From Planctomycetota bacterium (lineage in GTDB: Bacteria; Planctomycetota; Phycisphaerae; Tepidisphaerales; Tepidisphaeraceae), in NCBI GenBank assembly GCA_023417885.1, contig JAEZED010000031.1:1-6085 (forward strand): DNA of 6,085 nucleotides. The letters run 5' to 3'. The translations under genes were made by a program, and so were the position numbers. The notes under the pieces were generated by a model. That model was given only the letters and a program-made list of their open reading frames with translations, was not told where the DNA came from and did no database searches. Shown one piece after another: positions 1 to 5,059 of this stretch. Each line of letters opens with the position of its first letter. The first letter of the stretch is position 1.

Positions 1-16
1 CCTGCCCTCCCCCGCC

Positions 17-109
17 TCACTTGCCCTGTTCGGGGGGGGTGGCCGCCGATGACCCGGTCGCAAGCGCCAGCGAGACGACTGCTATGAGCAAGGATCCGGC
101 GCGACTCAT
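17..109 (-). CDS. Candidate small secreted or anchored peptide, 30 aa, possibly frameshifted
   Basis: A short frame starts at an ATG that overlaps the stop codon of the upstream 44-residue gene in an ATGA arrangement, which suggests translational coupling. The product begins MSRAGSLLIAVVSLALATGS: one Arg, then a hydrophobic core of about 12 residues and a small-residue SSAA stretch like a signal peptidase site, then only TPPEQGK. A signal peptide with almost no mature part is odd. The codons after the leader run through eight C in a row (plus-strand G at 32-39), and losing or gaining one base there leaves the frame open to the window edge. The real gene may therefore be a longer secreted protein extending past position 1. 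No family is recognised. The evidence is the signal-like sequence and the overlap only. Confidence 0.4.
   Translation of the reverse strand: MSRAGSLLIAVVSLALATGSSAATPPEQGK
32..39. repeat. G8 homopolymer tract
   Basis: Eight consecutive G on the plus strand (eight C in the sense of the small minus-strand gene) lie inside the 30-residue frame. The tract is a likely site of sequencing error or slippage, and it decides whether that frame stops at 17-19 or continues out of the window. Confidence 0.9.
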
Positions 110-240
110 CTGAACCCCGCCAGCAACGTGCCGAAATAGAGCCCCCAAAGCACCACCCGCCCGACTGCCGAGGCGCTGTAGGCATCAACATACAGGAGCA
201 ACCACAGGCCCAGAAACAGGAGAATCGGCCACGCTCGCAT
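106..240 (-). CDS. Small two-helix membrane protein, 44 aa
   Basis: The frame starts at ATG (238-240) and ends at TGA (106-108). The product is MRAWPILLFLGLWLLLYV followed by DAYSASAVGR and a second hydrophobic stretch VVLWGLYFGTLLAGF ending in Arg. Two hydrophobic segments (about residues 4-18 and 27-43) separated by a short polar turn predict a helical hairpin in the inner membrane. A weak ribosome binding site, AGGGTG, lies about 8 bases before the ATG. The gene follows the NERD gene on the same strand after a gap of 103 bases, and its stop codon overlaps the start of the next small frame (ATGA). I recognise no family. A short hydrophobic frame can arise by chance in GC-rich DNA, but the tidy start, the basic residue before the first helix and the coupled downstream frame argue for a real gene. 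Confidence 0.5.
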   Translation of the reverse strand: MRAWPILLFLGLWLLLYVDAYSASAVGRVVLWGLYFGTLLAGFR

Positions 241-343
241 TCGGATCACACCCTAAGCCCCCACCGACCAGCGCCTCCCGCACACGCACCGTGCTGGATA
301 CCGTCAGGGAGAGACGGAAGGCAGCGGTCAGCCGAGGGCTGCT

Positions 344-1120
344 TTAGCGCGTCCCCCCTGCCAACTGCCCCACGGCGGCCGCCCACCGGGTGCGCGCGGT
401 CGTTGAGAGCTGGTTCTTCCGCTCCGGCCAGCCCTCCACGGCCGCAACCAAGTCATCCTCGTTGACGACCCAGACGGTGCCGCAGGTCGCTCTATGCGTG
501 CCCGAGTCGCGAGGTTCGATGTGAGCGAAGGGGAGGCAGAGAATCGTCTGGATCCACGGCGGCGGACCGTCGCGCTCGACGACCGTGATCTTGTCACGAA
601 GGCGCATTGCCTGCCGTGTGACGTCGTTGCACCAGTCCTTCGGCTCGCCGTTGAGCTCAGGCCCGTTCGCGCCGTTCAGGATGAATCGGCCACGTTGACT
701 CTTGGTGGAGATGACGAAGAGCCCGGCTGGCCCGATCAGCACGTGGTCGATGTCGCTCATCGCATCGAGCATCACGTTGTCCCACAACTCCCACTCGTCG
801 CCGAGGTTGTCGCGAAGCTGCATCGAGACGTATGCCTCCGCCTCGCCCCCGCGCAGCAGCGCGAGCCGACGTCGGCTGAACCGCTCGAGCACCCGATCCA
901 TGTGCCGGACCGCAAACCACCCGGTGGCAGCGAGGATACCCAGCGCCACGGTGCTGATGATGGCTGCCGACTTGCCGCTGAGCGACACACCGAGGAAGAA
1001 ACCCAGAAGGAACATCATCAACATCAACGAGACAGTCGTGATGAGCAAAGGCCGGAGCATCTGCTGGACCGACTTTCGCTTGGAGAATTGACCGGCGCGA
1101 GGCGTGTGTGCAATGACCAT
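344..1120 (-). CDS. Membrane-anchored NERD-domain (nuclease-related) protein
   Basis: A 258-residue protein is read from the ATG at 1118-1120, chosen because GAGGTG lies 7 bases upstream; a TTG five codons earlier overlaps the EVE stop and is less likely. Residues 14-23 are basic. Two membrane helices follow (about 22-47 and 52-71), then a basic linker with RRR at 83-85. The charges place both ends, and so the C-terminal domain, in the cytoplasm. Residues 90-200 match a NERD domain: GGEAEAYV (91-98), DIDHVLIGPAGLFVISTK (123-140) and RG at 143-144. The family is related to PD-(D/E)xK nucleases. The expected E/D-x-K site reads S138-T139-K140 here, so the acidic metal ligand is replaced while Glu95, Asp125 and Lys140 remain; the domain may bind rather than cut nucleic acid, or be a known variant. 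It forms an operon with the EVE gene. The substrate is unknown. Confidence 0.85.
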   Translation of the reverse strand: MVIAHTPRAGQFSKRKSVQQMLRPLLITTVSLMLMMFLLGFFLGVSLSGKSAAIISTVALGILAATGWFAVRHMDRVLERFSRRRLALLRGGEAEAYVSMQLRDNLGDEWELWDNVMLDAMSDIDHVLIGPAGLFVISTKSQRGRFILNGANGPELNGEPKDWCNDVTRQAMRLRDKITVVERDGPPPWIQTILCLPFAHIEPRDSGTHRATCGTVWVVNEDDLVAAVEGWPERKNQLSTTARTRWAAAVGQLAGGTR

Positions 1121-1127
1121 CGCGTAG

Positions 1128-1133
1128 CACCTC
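1128..1133 (-). promoter_or_regulatory. Ribosome binding site of the NERD gene
   Basis: GAGGTG on the minus strand lies 7 bases before the ATG at 1120 and shares bases with the TGA stop of the EVE gene. This fixes the NERD start and suggests that ribosomes finishing the EVE gene reinitiate on the NERD gene. Confidence 0.7.
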
Positions 1134-1566
1134 AACTTTCGATCAGCCGGAGGAGTGCGGCCGCCTCGTCAGCAGAGACGGCGAAGTTCGTCGCCCGCGG
1201 CATTCGCAGGGTGCTCAACTCTTCCAGGCCGGGCGTCTGCCGGATGACGTCGCGCGAAAGGCCAACGCCGCGCCTTACGAGGCGGCCAATCACGCGAAGT
1301 GCCGGATCCTCGCCCGTCTCACCTTTCCAATGCCGCTGCTCGGCCGGCAGCTCGTGCATGACGATCGGGTCGGTGTCGATCTCCATGACCGCGGCTATGC
1401 CGGCGTCTGCCCCACTGACCCAGAGGAAAGCGACGTCGCCGCGCGACACCTCGTCCTGGTGCTGGCGGATCGTCCAGGTGATCCACGCATCCGGTTCTTC
1501 AAGGCGCGCGAGAAGGTCGTACTTCTGCGGGTTACATTGAAAGATCCAGTATCGCCTGTTGGTCAT
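1132..1566 (-). CDS. EVE-domain protein (PUA-like, modified-base reader)
   Basis: A 144-residue protein makes up essentially one EVE domain. It opens with MTNRRYWIFQCNPQKYDL, the usual start of the family (RYW-F/I-x-x-NP). RGDVAFLWVSGADAGIAAV (residues 42-60) is the typical GD-x-x-x-LW-x-SG core, and the end, ATNFAVSADEAAALLRLI, matches the usual N-F-x-V-T-x-x-E-A closing helix. EVE domains resemble PUA and YTH folds and are thought to recognise modified bases in DNA or RNA; many occur beside restriction or defence genes. I prefer the ATG at 1564-1566 because the domain begins at once. An ATG at 1573-1575 and a GTG at 1624-1626 are in-frame alternatives, and none has a good ribosome binding site. 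It is first in the operon and followed after 11 bases by the NERD gene. The domain call is strong; the function is inference. Confidence 0.88.
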   Translation of the reverse strand: MTNRRYWIFQCNPQKYDLLARLEEPDAWITWTIRQHQDEVSRGDVAFLWVSGADAGIAAVMEIDTDPIVMHELPAEQRHWKGETGEDPALRVIGRLVRRGVGLSRDVIRQTPGLEELSTLRMPRATNFAVSADEAAALLRLIES

Positions 1567-1625
1567 GCGGAACATGTTAACGCATAGCTGTTGAACGTGC
1601 TGGCCCCATCCTGCGCCTCGTCCCA

Positions 1626-1640
1626 CCTCCGCGGCGGAGG
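1626..1640. repeat. Short perfect palindrome upstream of the EVE gene
   Basis: CCTCCGC-G-GCGGAGG is a perfect inverted repeat with a one-base centre. In RNA it would fold as a 5-bp stem with a 5-base loop in the presumed leader of the EVE gene. Whether it does anything is unknown. Confidence 0.5.
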
Positions 1641-1647
1641 GGGGAGG

Positions 1648-1672
1648 GCATATTTATCATGATTCCCACAAT
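1648..1672 (-). promoter_or_regulatory. AT-rich candidate promoter region of the EVE-NERD operon
   Basis: This is the only AT-rich island upstream of the EVE gene, read on the minus strand as GGGAATCATGATAAATATGC, with a TAAATA- or AATATG-like possible -10. No convincing -35 box at the right spacing is seen. The assignment rests on base composition and position only. Confidence 0.25.
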
Positions 1673-1839
1673 GGCAGTCTGATCCTGACTTCCCCGGATC
1701 GCCGGATGGTGAAGGATTCCGTGACGCCCGCCACTCGCGCGGCTCGCGTGCATGGCGGGGCGGTGCTTTCGCGCTGTCGGCCGCGGCGGTCGCGGCGTGT
1801 CGCGCTTGCGGGCTGCGGTTCGGACGGGGGACTCATGAT

Positions 1840-1855
1840 CGTCCGCCGGCGGACG
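1840..1855. repeat. 16-bp perfect palindrome
   Basis: CGTCCGCCGGCGGACG equals its own reverse complement. It lies 38 bases before the first unit of the 21-bp array and has no resemblance to it. It could be a dimer binding site or chance in GC-rich sequence. Confidence 0.55.
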
Positions 1856-1892
1856 CGCGCTATCCCTCGGCCCCTGCTGATTATCGCGCCTC

Positions 1893-2030
1893 TTCAGCGC
1901 TGAAATGCTCCGTTTCAACGCTGCAGGGCACCTCTGCAGCACTGCAACAGGTCTCTGCAGCGCTGCAACGGGGCTCTGCAGCGCTGCAATGCGGCTCTGC
2001 AGCGCTGCAGAAGTCCTCTGCAGCGCTGCA
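1893..2030. repeat. Seven-unit 21-bp array of a 12-bp palindrome
   Basis: Palindromes of consensus TGCAGCGCTGCA start at 1893, 1914, 1935, 1956, 1977, 1998 and 2019, exactly 21 bp apart each time. The last four are identical and perfect. Unit 1 is TTCAGCGCTGAA, still a perfect palindrome because both arms changed together. Unit 2 is TTCAACGCTGCA and unit 3 is TGCAGCACTGCA. Between them are 9-bp spacers: ATGCTCCGT, GGGCACCTC, ACAGGTCTC, ACGGGGCTC, ATGCGGCTC and GAAGTCCTC, mostly ending in CTC but variable before that. Twenty-one bp is two helical turns, so every dyad would face the same side of the DNA. Because the unit is 21 bp, all six frames give seven-residue repeats (for example AALQR on the minus strand), so a heptad-like translation is expected and does not show that it is coding. 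The position between divergent genes fits a multi-site operator, a structured RNA or a minisatellite. The function is unknown. Confidence 0.93.
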
Positions 2031-2037
2031 ATGTTGC

Positions 2038-2076
2038 CGTTACAGGGAAAATTCCGCCGCCGAAGGCCCTGTAACG
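2038..2076. repeat. Perfect 10-bp inverted repeat with 19-base loop
   Basis: CGTTACAGGG (2038-2047) and CCCTGTAACG (2067-2076) are exact reverse complements around a loop containing AAAATTCCGCCGCCG. It begins just where an eighth unit of the 21-bp array would start (2040). Neither strand has a T-run after it, so it is not a classic intrinsic terminator. Confidence 0.8.
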
Positions 2077-2127
2077 CGGGCATTTCGTCGTTTCGCCGGC
2101 GGCGATCCCTGTTTTCATCGCTCCCAT

Positions 2128-2159
2128 GCCCGACGCTATCGGGCCCGCGCCCGGCGCGG
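2128..2159. repeat. Two adjoining hairpins
   Basis: GCCCGA/TCGGGC with a 5-base loop (2128-2144) is followed directly by CCGCGCC-C-GGCGCGG (2145-2159). Back-to-back stems about 105-135 bases before the downstream plus-strand gene could form in a leader RNA. No T-run follows. Confidence 0.5.
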
Positions 2160-2263
2160 CCCGCCGAACGCCGCCCCGCCGTCCGGTGATCGCGAAAATG
2201 CGCCCCCCGACAGGTCGATGAACGGGTCAGCCGCCCAGCTCGTCCCCGCAAACCACGTTCGCC

Positions 2264-2971
2264 ATGAGACACAGCTTCCTCCCCTCGACCGATTCCGGCC
2301 TCCTCGCCTGGGCCAACAACTTCGCGCCCCGCGTCTGGCAGGATCGCGAGAGCCTCGCGATCCCCCTGCCGCTCGCCAACGAGCTCCTCGAAAAGCAGCA
2401 GGCCTTCGCCGCGGCCCTGAGCATCACGCGGTCGGAAGAGACGCGCACGAGGGTGGCGATCGCCGGCAAGAACAGGACGGCCTCGGAGTTCCGCGACGTC
2501 GCCCGCCGCGTTGTCTCTCTCCTGAAGGCCGTGCGGGATCTTGACGACGGCCGGCTGGACGACGCCGGGCTCGTCAGCCTGGGCCTGACCGTCCCGAAGC
2601 GGACCCGCGGGGTCATCCGTCCGCCGGAGGAGGCGCCCTTCCTCAAGACGCTCGGCGTCTCGGGGCGCGCCGTCGCGTTGTTGGTGAACGACGCGGGTTC
2701 ATCCCGCTCGGCGCGCCCGACCGGCACGATCGGCATATCGCTCTCGGGCGCGATCGGCGAGCATCCGCCCGTCGAGGACATGCATTGGACCGTGCACGCG
2801 ATGTCGACCCGCACCCGCTGCACCTTCCTCTTCCCCGCGGGCCAGCCGGCGGGGACGAAGGTGTGGATCGTCGCCCGCTGGGTCACCCGGCGCGGCGCGT
2901 TCGGCCCCACCTCGCGACCCGTCGCGGCCCACCTCGGCTACTCCATGCCCCTCCCCGGCGCCGCCGCCTGA
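2264..2971 (+). CDS. Conserved-looking protein of unknown function with Fn3-like C-terminal end
   Basis: A 235-residue protein with no signal peptide and no membrane helix, so probably cytoplasmic. It opens MRHSFLPSTDSGLLAWANNF, followed by an apparently helical half (about 10-95) with the basic stretch AIAGKNRTASEFRDVARRVV (66-85) and the acidic stretch DLDDGRLDD (92-100). GLTVPKRTR (107-115) leads to a Pro-rich link (PPEEAP), then a probably beta-rich half. RPTGTIGISLSG (151-162) precedes a final KVWIVARWVTRRGAFGPTS (199-217), which resembles the last strands of a fibronectin type III-like domain (Y/W-x-x-RW-x-x-x-x-G-x-x-GP-x-S). I have a general memory of uncharacterised proteins with this F-W-NF beginning and ARW-GP-S end, but can give no function. 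The ATG has no Shine-Dalgarno sequence, and the whole palindrome-rich gap lies upstream. Coding is well supported by frame length and codon pattern. Confidence 0.8.
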   Translation: MRHSFLPSTDSGLLAWANNFAPRVWQDRESLAIPLPLANELLEKQQAFAAALSITRSEETRTRVAIAGKNRTASEFRDVARRVVSLLKAVRDLDDGRLDDAGLVSLGLTVPKRTRGVIRPPEEAPFLKTLGVSGRAVALLVNDAGSSRSARPTGTIGISLSGAIGEHPPVEDMHWTVHAMSTRTRCTFLFPAGQPAGTKVWIVARWVTRRGAFGPTSRPVAAHLGYSMPLPGAAA

Positions 2972-3175
2972 ACCCCCCGGAGTCCGATCCGCTTCACCCG
3001 GACGAGCGGGTCGATGAAGCAGGCCTCGGCCGTCGGCGCGCGGAGAGTCGGGCGCGACGTCGGACAGCGCAGCATGCCGACCTGACGCCTCGTTGCCATG
3101 CAACGCGTCCGCCCGGCGCGCATGCTGATCCATCCCGCGTCGCGCGCGGAGACCACTCCACCCGATTCTCCCCCA

Positions 3176-4180
3176 ATGACCGCCATCCGCCCCCGTCTCG
3201 TCGTGGCGACCCTGATCGCCGTGCTCGCCTCCGCCTTCGCCCCGGCCGCGCTCGCGCAGACGCGGCCCGCGGGCGCGACGGCTCCTGTCAGGGTCGAGCC
3301 CGCTCCCGCCTACGGCTTCCACCAGCCGTATCTGCTCGTTCTCCCCGCCGAGCTCGAGCCCGGCGCGCCGGTGGTCGTCGTCTTCCCCACGCCGACAACC
3401 TCCAGGGACCCCGCCGACTTCCTCGCCGCCGCCGAGCGCATGGCGACCAACGCGGCGCCGTTGCTCCTGTCGCTGAAGGCCCCGATCCTCGTCCCCGTGC
3501 TCCCGCGCCCGCCGGTGAAGGCGGGCACGGGTTACATCAACCTGTACATCCCCGCGCTGACGCGCGCGGCGATGCTGGCGGAGGAGCCGGCGCTGGCCCG
3601 CATGGACCGGCAGATCCTGGCGATGGCGGATCACGCCCGGTCGAGGCTTGCGCGGGAGCGGCAGGTCGCAACGGCCGAGAAGGTCGTCTTCGTCGGCTTC
3701 TCCGCCGGCGGACAGGCGGCGACGCGGATGGCGGTCCTCCACCCCGAGCGCACGCTGGCCGCCTGGGCCGGCGGGATGGGCGGGATGCCGATCCTCCCCG
3801 TCGCCGAGTACGAGGGGCAGGCGCTGACGTATCCCGTCGGCGTGGCGGACCTGGACGTCGTCGCCGGGCGACCCTTCGACGCACAGGCGTTCGCGCGCGT
3901 GCCAGTTTTCATCGTCCAGGGGTCGGCCGACACGAACACGAGCATCCCCGCCGACGACGCGCCCTCCGACAGCTACTCCGCCGAGCACGGCCGGCTGCTC
4001 CGCCGGACGTTCGGCACGACCTGGCAGGAGCGGCTGGAGAAGGTCCGTCCCGTGTACGAGGCGGCGAACGCCAACGTGACATTCCGCATCTATGAAGGCG
4101 TGCCGCACCGGATCACGCCCGAGATGGCCGCCGATATGGTGCAGTTCCTCCGCGAGCAGATCGACACGGCGAAGGGGTGA
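3176..4180 (+). CDS. Secreted alpha/beta hydrolase (serine esterase-like)
   Basis: A 334-residue protein starts MTAIRPRLVVATLIAVLASA with a signal peptide probably cut after AALA (residue 27), so it acts outside the inner membrane. VVVVFPTPTTSRDP (66-79) is the usual early strand and loop. The nucleophile elbow is VFVGFSAGGQ (171-180), with Ser176 in G-x-S-x-G-G. The acid is probably Asp252 in VQGSADTNTS and the base His311 in YEGVPHRITPEM, the normal order and spacing of a Ser-Asp-His triad. The overall build is nearest to esterase or polyhydroxybutyrate-depolymerase-like hydrolases; the substrate cannot be read from sequence. I chose the ATG at 3176 because it sits directly before the signal peptide; in-frame ATGs at 3098 and 3122 would add an arginine- and proline-rich leader. 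No Shine-Dalgarno is present. It is 204 bases after the unknown protein, and no operon link is evident. Confidence 0.88.
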   Translation: MTAIRPRLVVATLIAVLASAFAPAALAQTRPAGATAPVRVEPAPAYGFHQPYLLVLPAELEPGAPVVVVFPTPTTSRDPADFLAAAERMATNAAPLLLSLKAPILVPVLPRPPVKAGTGYINLYIPALTRAAMLAEEPALARMDRQILAMADHARSRLARERQVATAEKVVFVGFSAGGQAATRMAVLHPERTLAAWAGGMGGMPILPVAEYEGQALTYPVGVADLDVVAGRPFDAQAFARVPVFIVQGSADTNTSIPADDAPSDSYSAEHGRLLRRTFGTTWQERLEKVRPVYEAANANVTFRIYEGVPHRITPEMAADMVQFLREQIDTAKG

Positions 4181-4289
4181 GGAATGACCACCGGGGGCGG
4201 ATCGATCCGGTAACGCAGCTGGCCTTGTGCCTGCACCCGCGCTTCGGTAGGGTGCCCCGCACAGTCACGGCCGCCGGGGGCCCGGTGTC

Positions 4290-4319
4290 GGGCGTGCCGG
4301 CTGTTCTGCCGGGACGCCC
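4290..4319 (+). promoter_or_regulatory. Leader hairpin next to the PEP-CTERM ribosome binding site
   Basis: GGGCGTGCCGGC (4290-4301) pairs with GCCGGGACGCCC (4308-4319) with one mismatch around a 6-base loop TGTTCT. It ends one base before the GAGGAG ribosome binding site. Such a stem in the leader RNA could tune translation or protect the transcript. No T-run follows, so termination of the hydrolase transcript here is less likely. The same 153-base gap also has a 12-bp palindrome, CGGATCGATCCG, at 4198-4209. Confidence 0.6.
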
Positions 4320-4320
4320 T

Positions 4321-4326
4321 GAGGAG
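4321..4326 (+). promoter_or_regulatory. Ribosome binding site of the PEP-CTERM gene
   Basis: GAGGAG lies 7 bases before the ATG at 4334. It is one of the two strong Shine-Dalgarno sequences in the window and decides the start over an out-of-frame ATG at 4329. Confidence 0.85.
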
Positions 4327-4333
4327 AAATGCA

Positions 4334-4867
4334 ATGCGTCTTGACCTCATCACACGCGCCGCGCTCGGCGCGGCTGTAGTCGGACTCGGATTCGCCGCCG
4401 CGCCGGCGATGGCCGACTTCTCCGGACAGACGATCCTCGGGCCGATCACGCTCGGCGACACCGTCAACGGCGACACGACCGGCGCCACGGACGACAACGA
4501 CGGCTTCACGAGCGGCATGCACATCTTCGACATCTGGGACGGCCCGGACGACGTCTGGCAGCTCAACTGGCCGGGCGGGGACATGCTCGTGACGATGACC
4601 TACGACCCGCTCGTCGCCGGCGACCTGGACCTGTTCCTCTTCGAGCCGGGCAGCTACGACGACTCGGGCAACTACAGCATCATCAACACCGGAACCGAGA
4701 CGATCACGGCGCTGGCCGCCCCGGCCGGGGTGTATTACCTGAACATCGACTCCGCCGCTCCCGACGCCGGCGCGTACACGCTCAGCGTGAGCGCCGTCCC
4801 CGAGCCCTCGGCGGCGCTGGCCGCCCTCGGCGCGATCGCCTTCGCCGGGCTCCGCCGCAGGTCGTAA
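4334..4867 (+). CDS. PEP-CTERM sorted secreted protein with PPC-like domain
   Basis: A 177-residue exported protein. The signal peptide is MRLDLITRAALGAAVVGLGF plus AAAPAMA, with cleavage expected after residue 27. The mature part is acidic and resembles a bacterial pre-peptidase C-terminal (PPC) beta-sandwich: GDTVNGDTTGATDD (41-54), DDVWQLNWPGGDMLVTMTYD (72-91), GDLDLFLFEP (96-105), then AGVYYLNIDS (131-140) and AGAYTLSVS (145-153). The end is a PEP-CTERM tail: VPEP at 155-158, a hydrophobic helix of about 15 residues, then RRRS. In bacteria with an exosortase this tail is recognised and cut, sending the protein to the cell surface or extracellular matrix; no exosortase gene is in this window. 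A strong ribosome binding site and a leader hairpin precede it, and a 14-bp stem follows it, so it is probably a single-gene transcript. The ligand or role of the mature domain is unknown. Confidence 0.93.
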   Translation: MRLDLITRAALGAAVVGLGFAAAPAMADFSGQTILGPITLGDTVNGDTTGATDDNDGFTSGMHIFDIWDGPDDVWQLNWPGGDMLVTMTYDPLVAGDLDLFLFEPGSYDDSGNYSIINTGTETITALAAPAGVYYLNIDSAAPDAGAYTLSVSAVPEPSAALAALGAIAFAGLRRRS

Positions 4868-4882
4868 GACGCAGGCGTCCCC

Positions 4883-4924
4883 CACCTCTCCGGCAGTCGT
4901 CTTACTGCTGCTGCCGGAGAGGTG
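4883..4924 (+). terminator. Perfect 14-bp stem-loop after the PEP-CTERM gene
   Basis: CACCTCTCCGGCAG (4883-4896) and CTGCCGGAGAGGTG (4911-4924) are exact reverse complements around a 14-base loop, 15 bases after the stop codon. The position fits a transcript end or an RNA-stabilising stem. There is no T-run, so it is not a standard intrinsic terminator. Confidence 0.65.
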
Positions 4925-5044
4925 CGGCGACGGGGGGAAGGGGCGACCGACCCGCATCACCCCAGGCGAAGCGGGGCCAGTTCGCAGCTCTGGCGTGCGG
5001 GCGATCTGTTATCTTCGCCGGCCGTGCCCGCCCTCTATCGCGAG

Positions 5045-5051
5045 AAGGAGG
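5045..5051 (+). promoter_or_regulatory. Ribosome binding site that sets a TTG start
   Basis: AAGGAGG is a near-ideal Shine-Dalgarno sequence 8 bases before a TTG at 5060. It argues that translation starts there and not at the far upstream ATG at 4922, which lies inside the preceding hairpin. Confidence 0.8.
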
Positions 5052-5059
5052 TTGGTGAG

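Larger units (their letters stand above)
1627..2263. other. Divergent intergenic region rich in palindromes, no convincing gene
   Basis: This gap lies between the minus-strand EVE-NERD operon and the plus-strand genes. Open frames on both strands here give arginine-rich, low-complexity translations with no recognisable domain, no good start signal and no sensible codon pattern, so I call no gene. It holds a short palindrome at 1626-1640, a 16-bp perfect palindrome at 1840-1855, the seven-unit 21-bp array at 1893-2030, an inverted repeat at 2038-2076 and two adjoining hairpins at 2128-2159. The density of dyad symmetry suggests a regulatory or structured-RNA region rather than a decayed gene. 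Promoters for both flanking transcripts should lie here but cannot be pinned down. Confidence 0.7.

Noticed and set aside
494..1540. Long plus-strand open frame opposite the EVE and NERD genes
   Set aside because: It is an antisense shadow of two genes with clear domains; its translation is rich in Arg, His and Pro and has no domain.
1893..2030. CRISPR-like array
   Set aside because: The unit is only 12 bp, with 9-bp spacers and no cas genes, far from repeat and spacer lengths of any CRISPR type.
1577..2272. Minus-strand open frame encoding heptad repeats (AALQR-like) across the array
   Set aside because: A 21-bp period gives seven-residue repeats in every frame. The flanking translation is Arg-rich and random-looking, and the frame overlaps the EVE gene start.
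2972..3175. Possible gene remnant in the gap before the hydrolase
   Set aside because: Short open frames occur on both strands (for example a minus-strand stretch reading CFIDPLVRVKRIGLRG), but none has a start signal, domain or adequate length.
2699..4108. Long minus-strand open frame opposite the unknown protein and the hydrolase
   Set aside because: Its translation is Gly-, Arg- and Asp-rich low complexity, antisense to a hydrolase with a signal peptide and triad. Such shadows are common in GC-rich DNA.
4922..5059. N-terminal extension of the zinc-ribbon protein from the ATG at 4922
   Set aside because: The start lies within the right arm of the preceding hairpin and has no ribosome binding site, while AAGGAGG sits 8 bases before the in-frame TTG at 5060.
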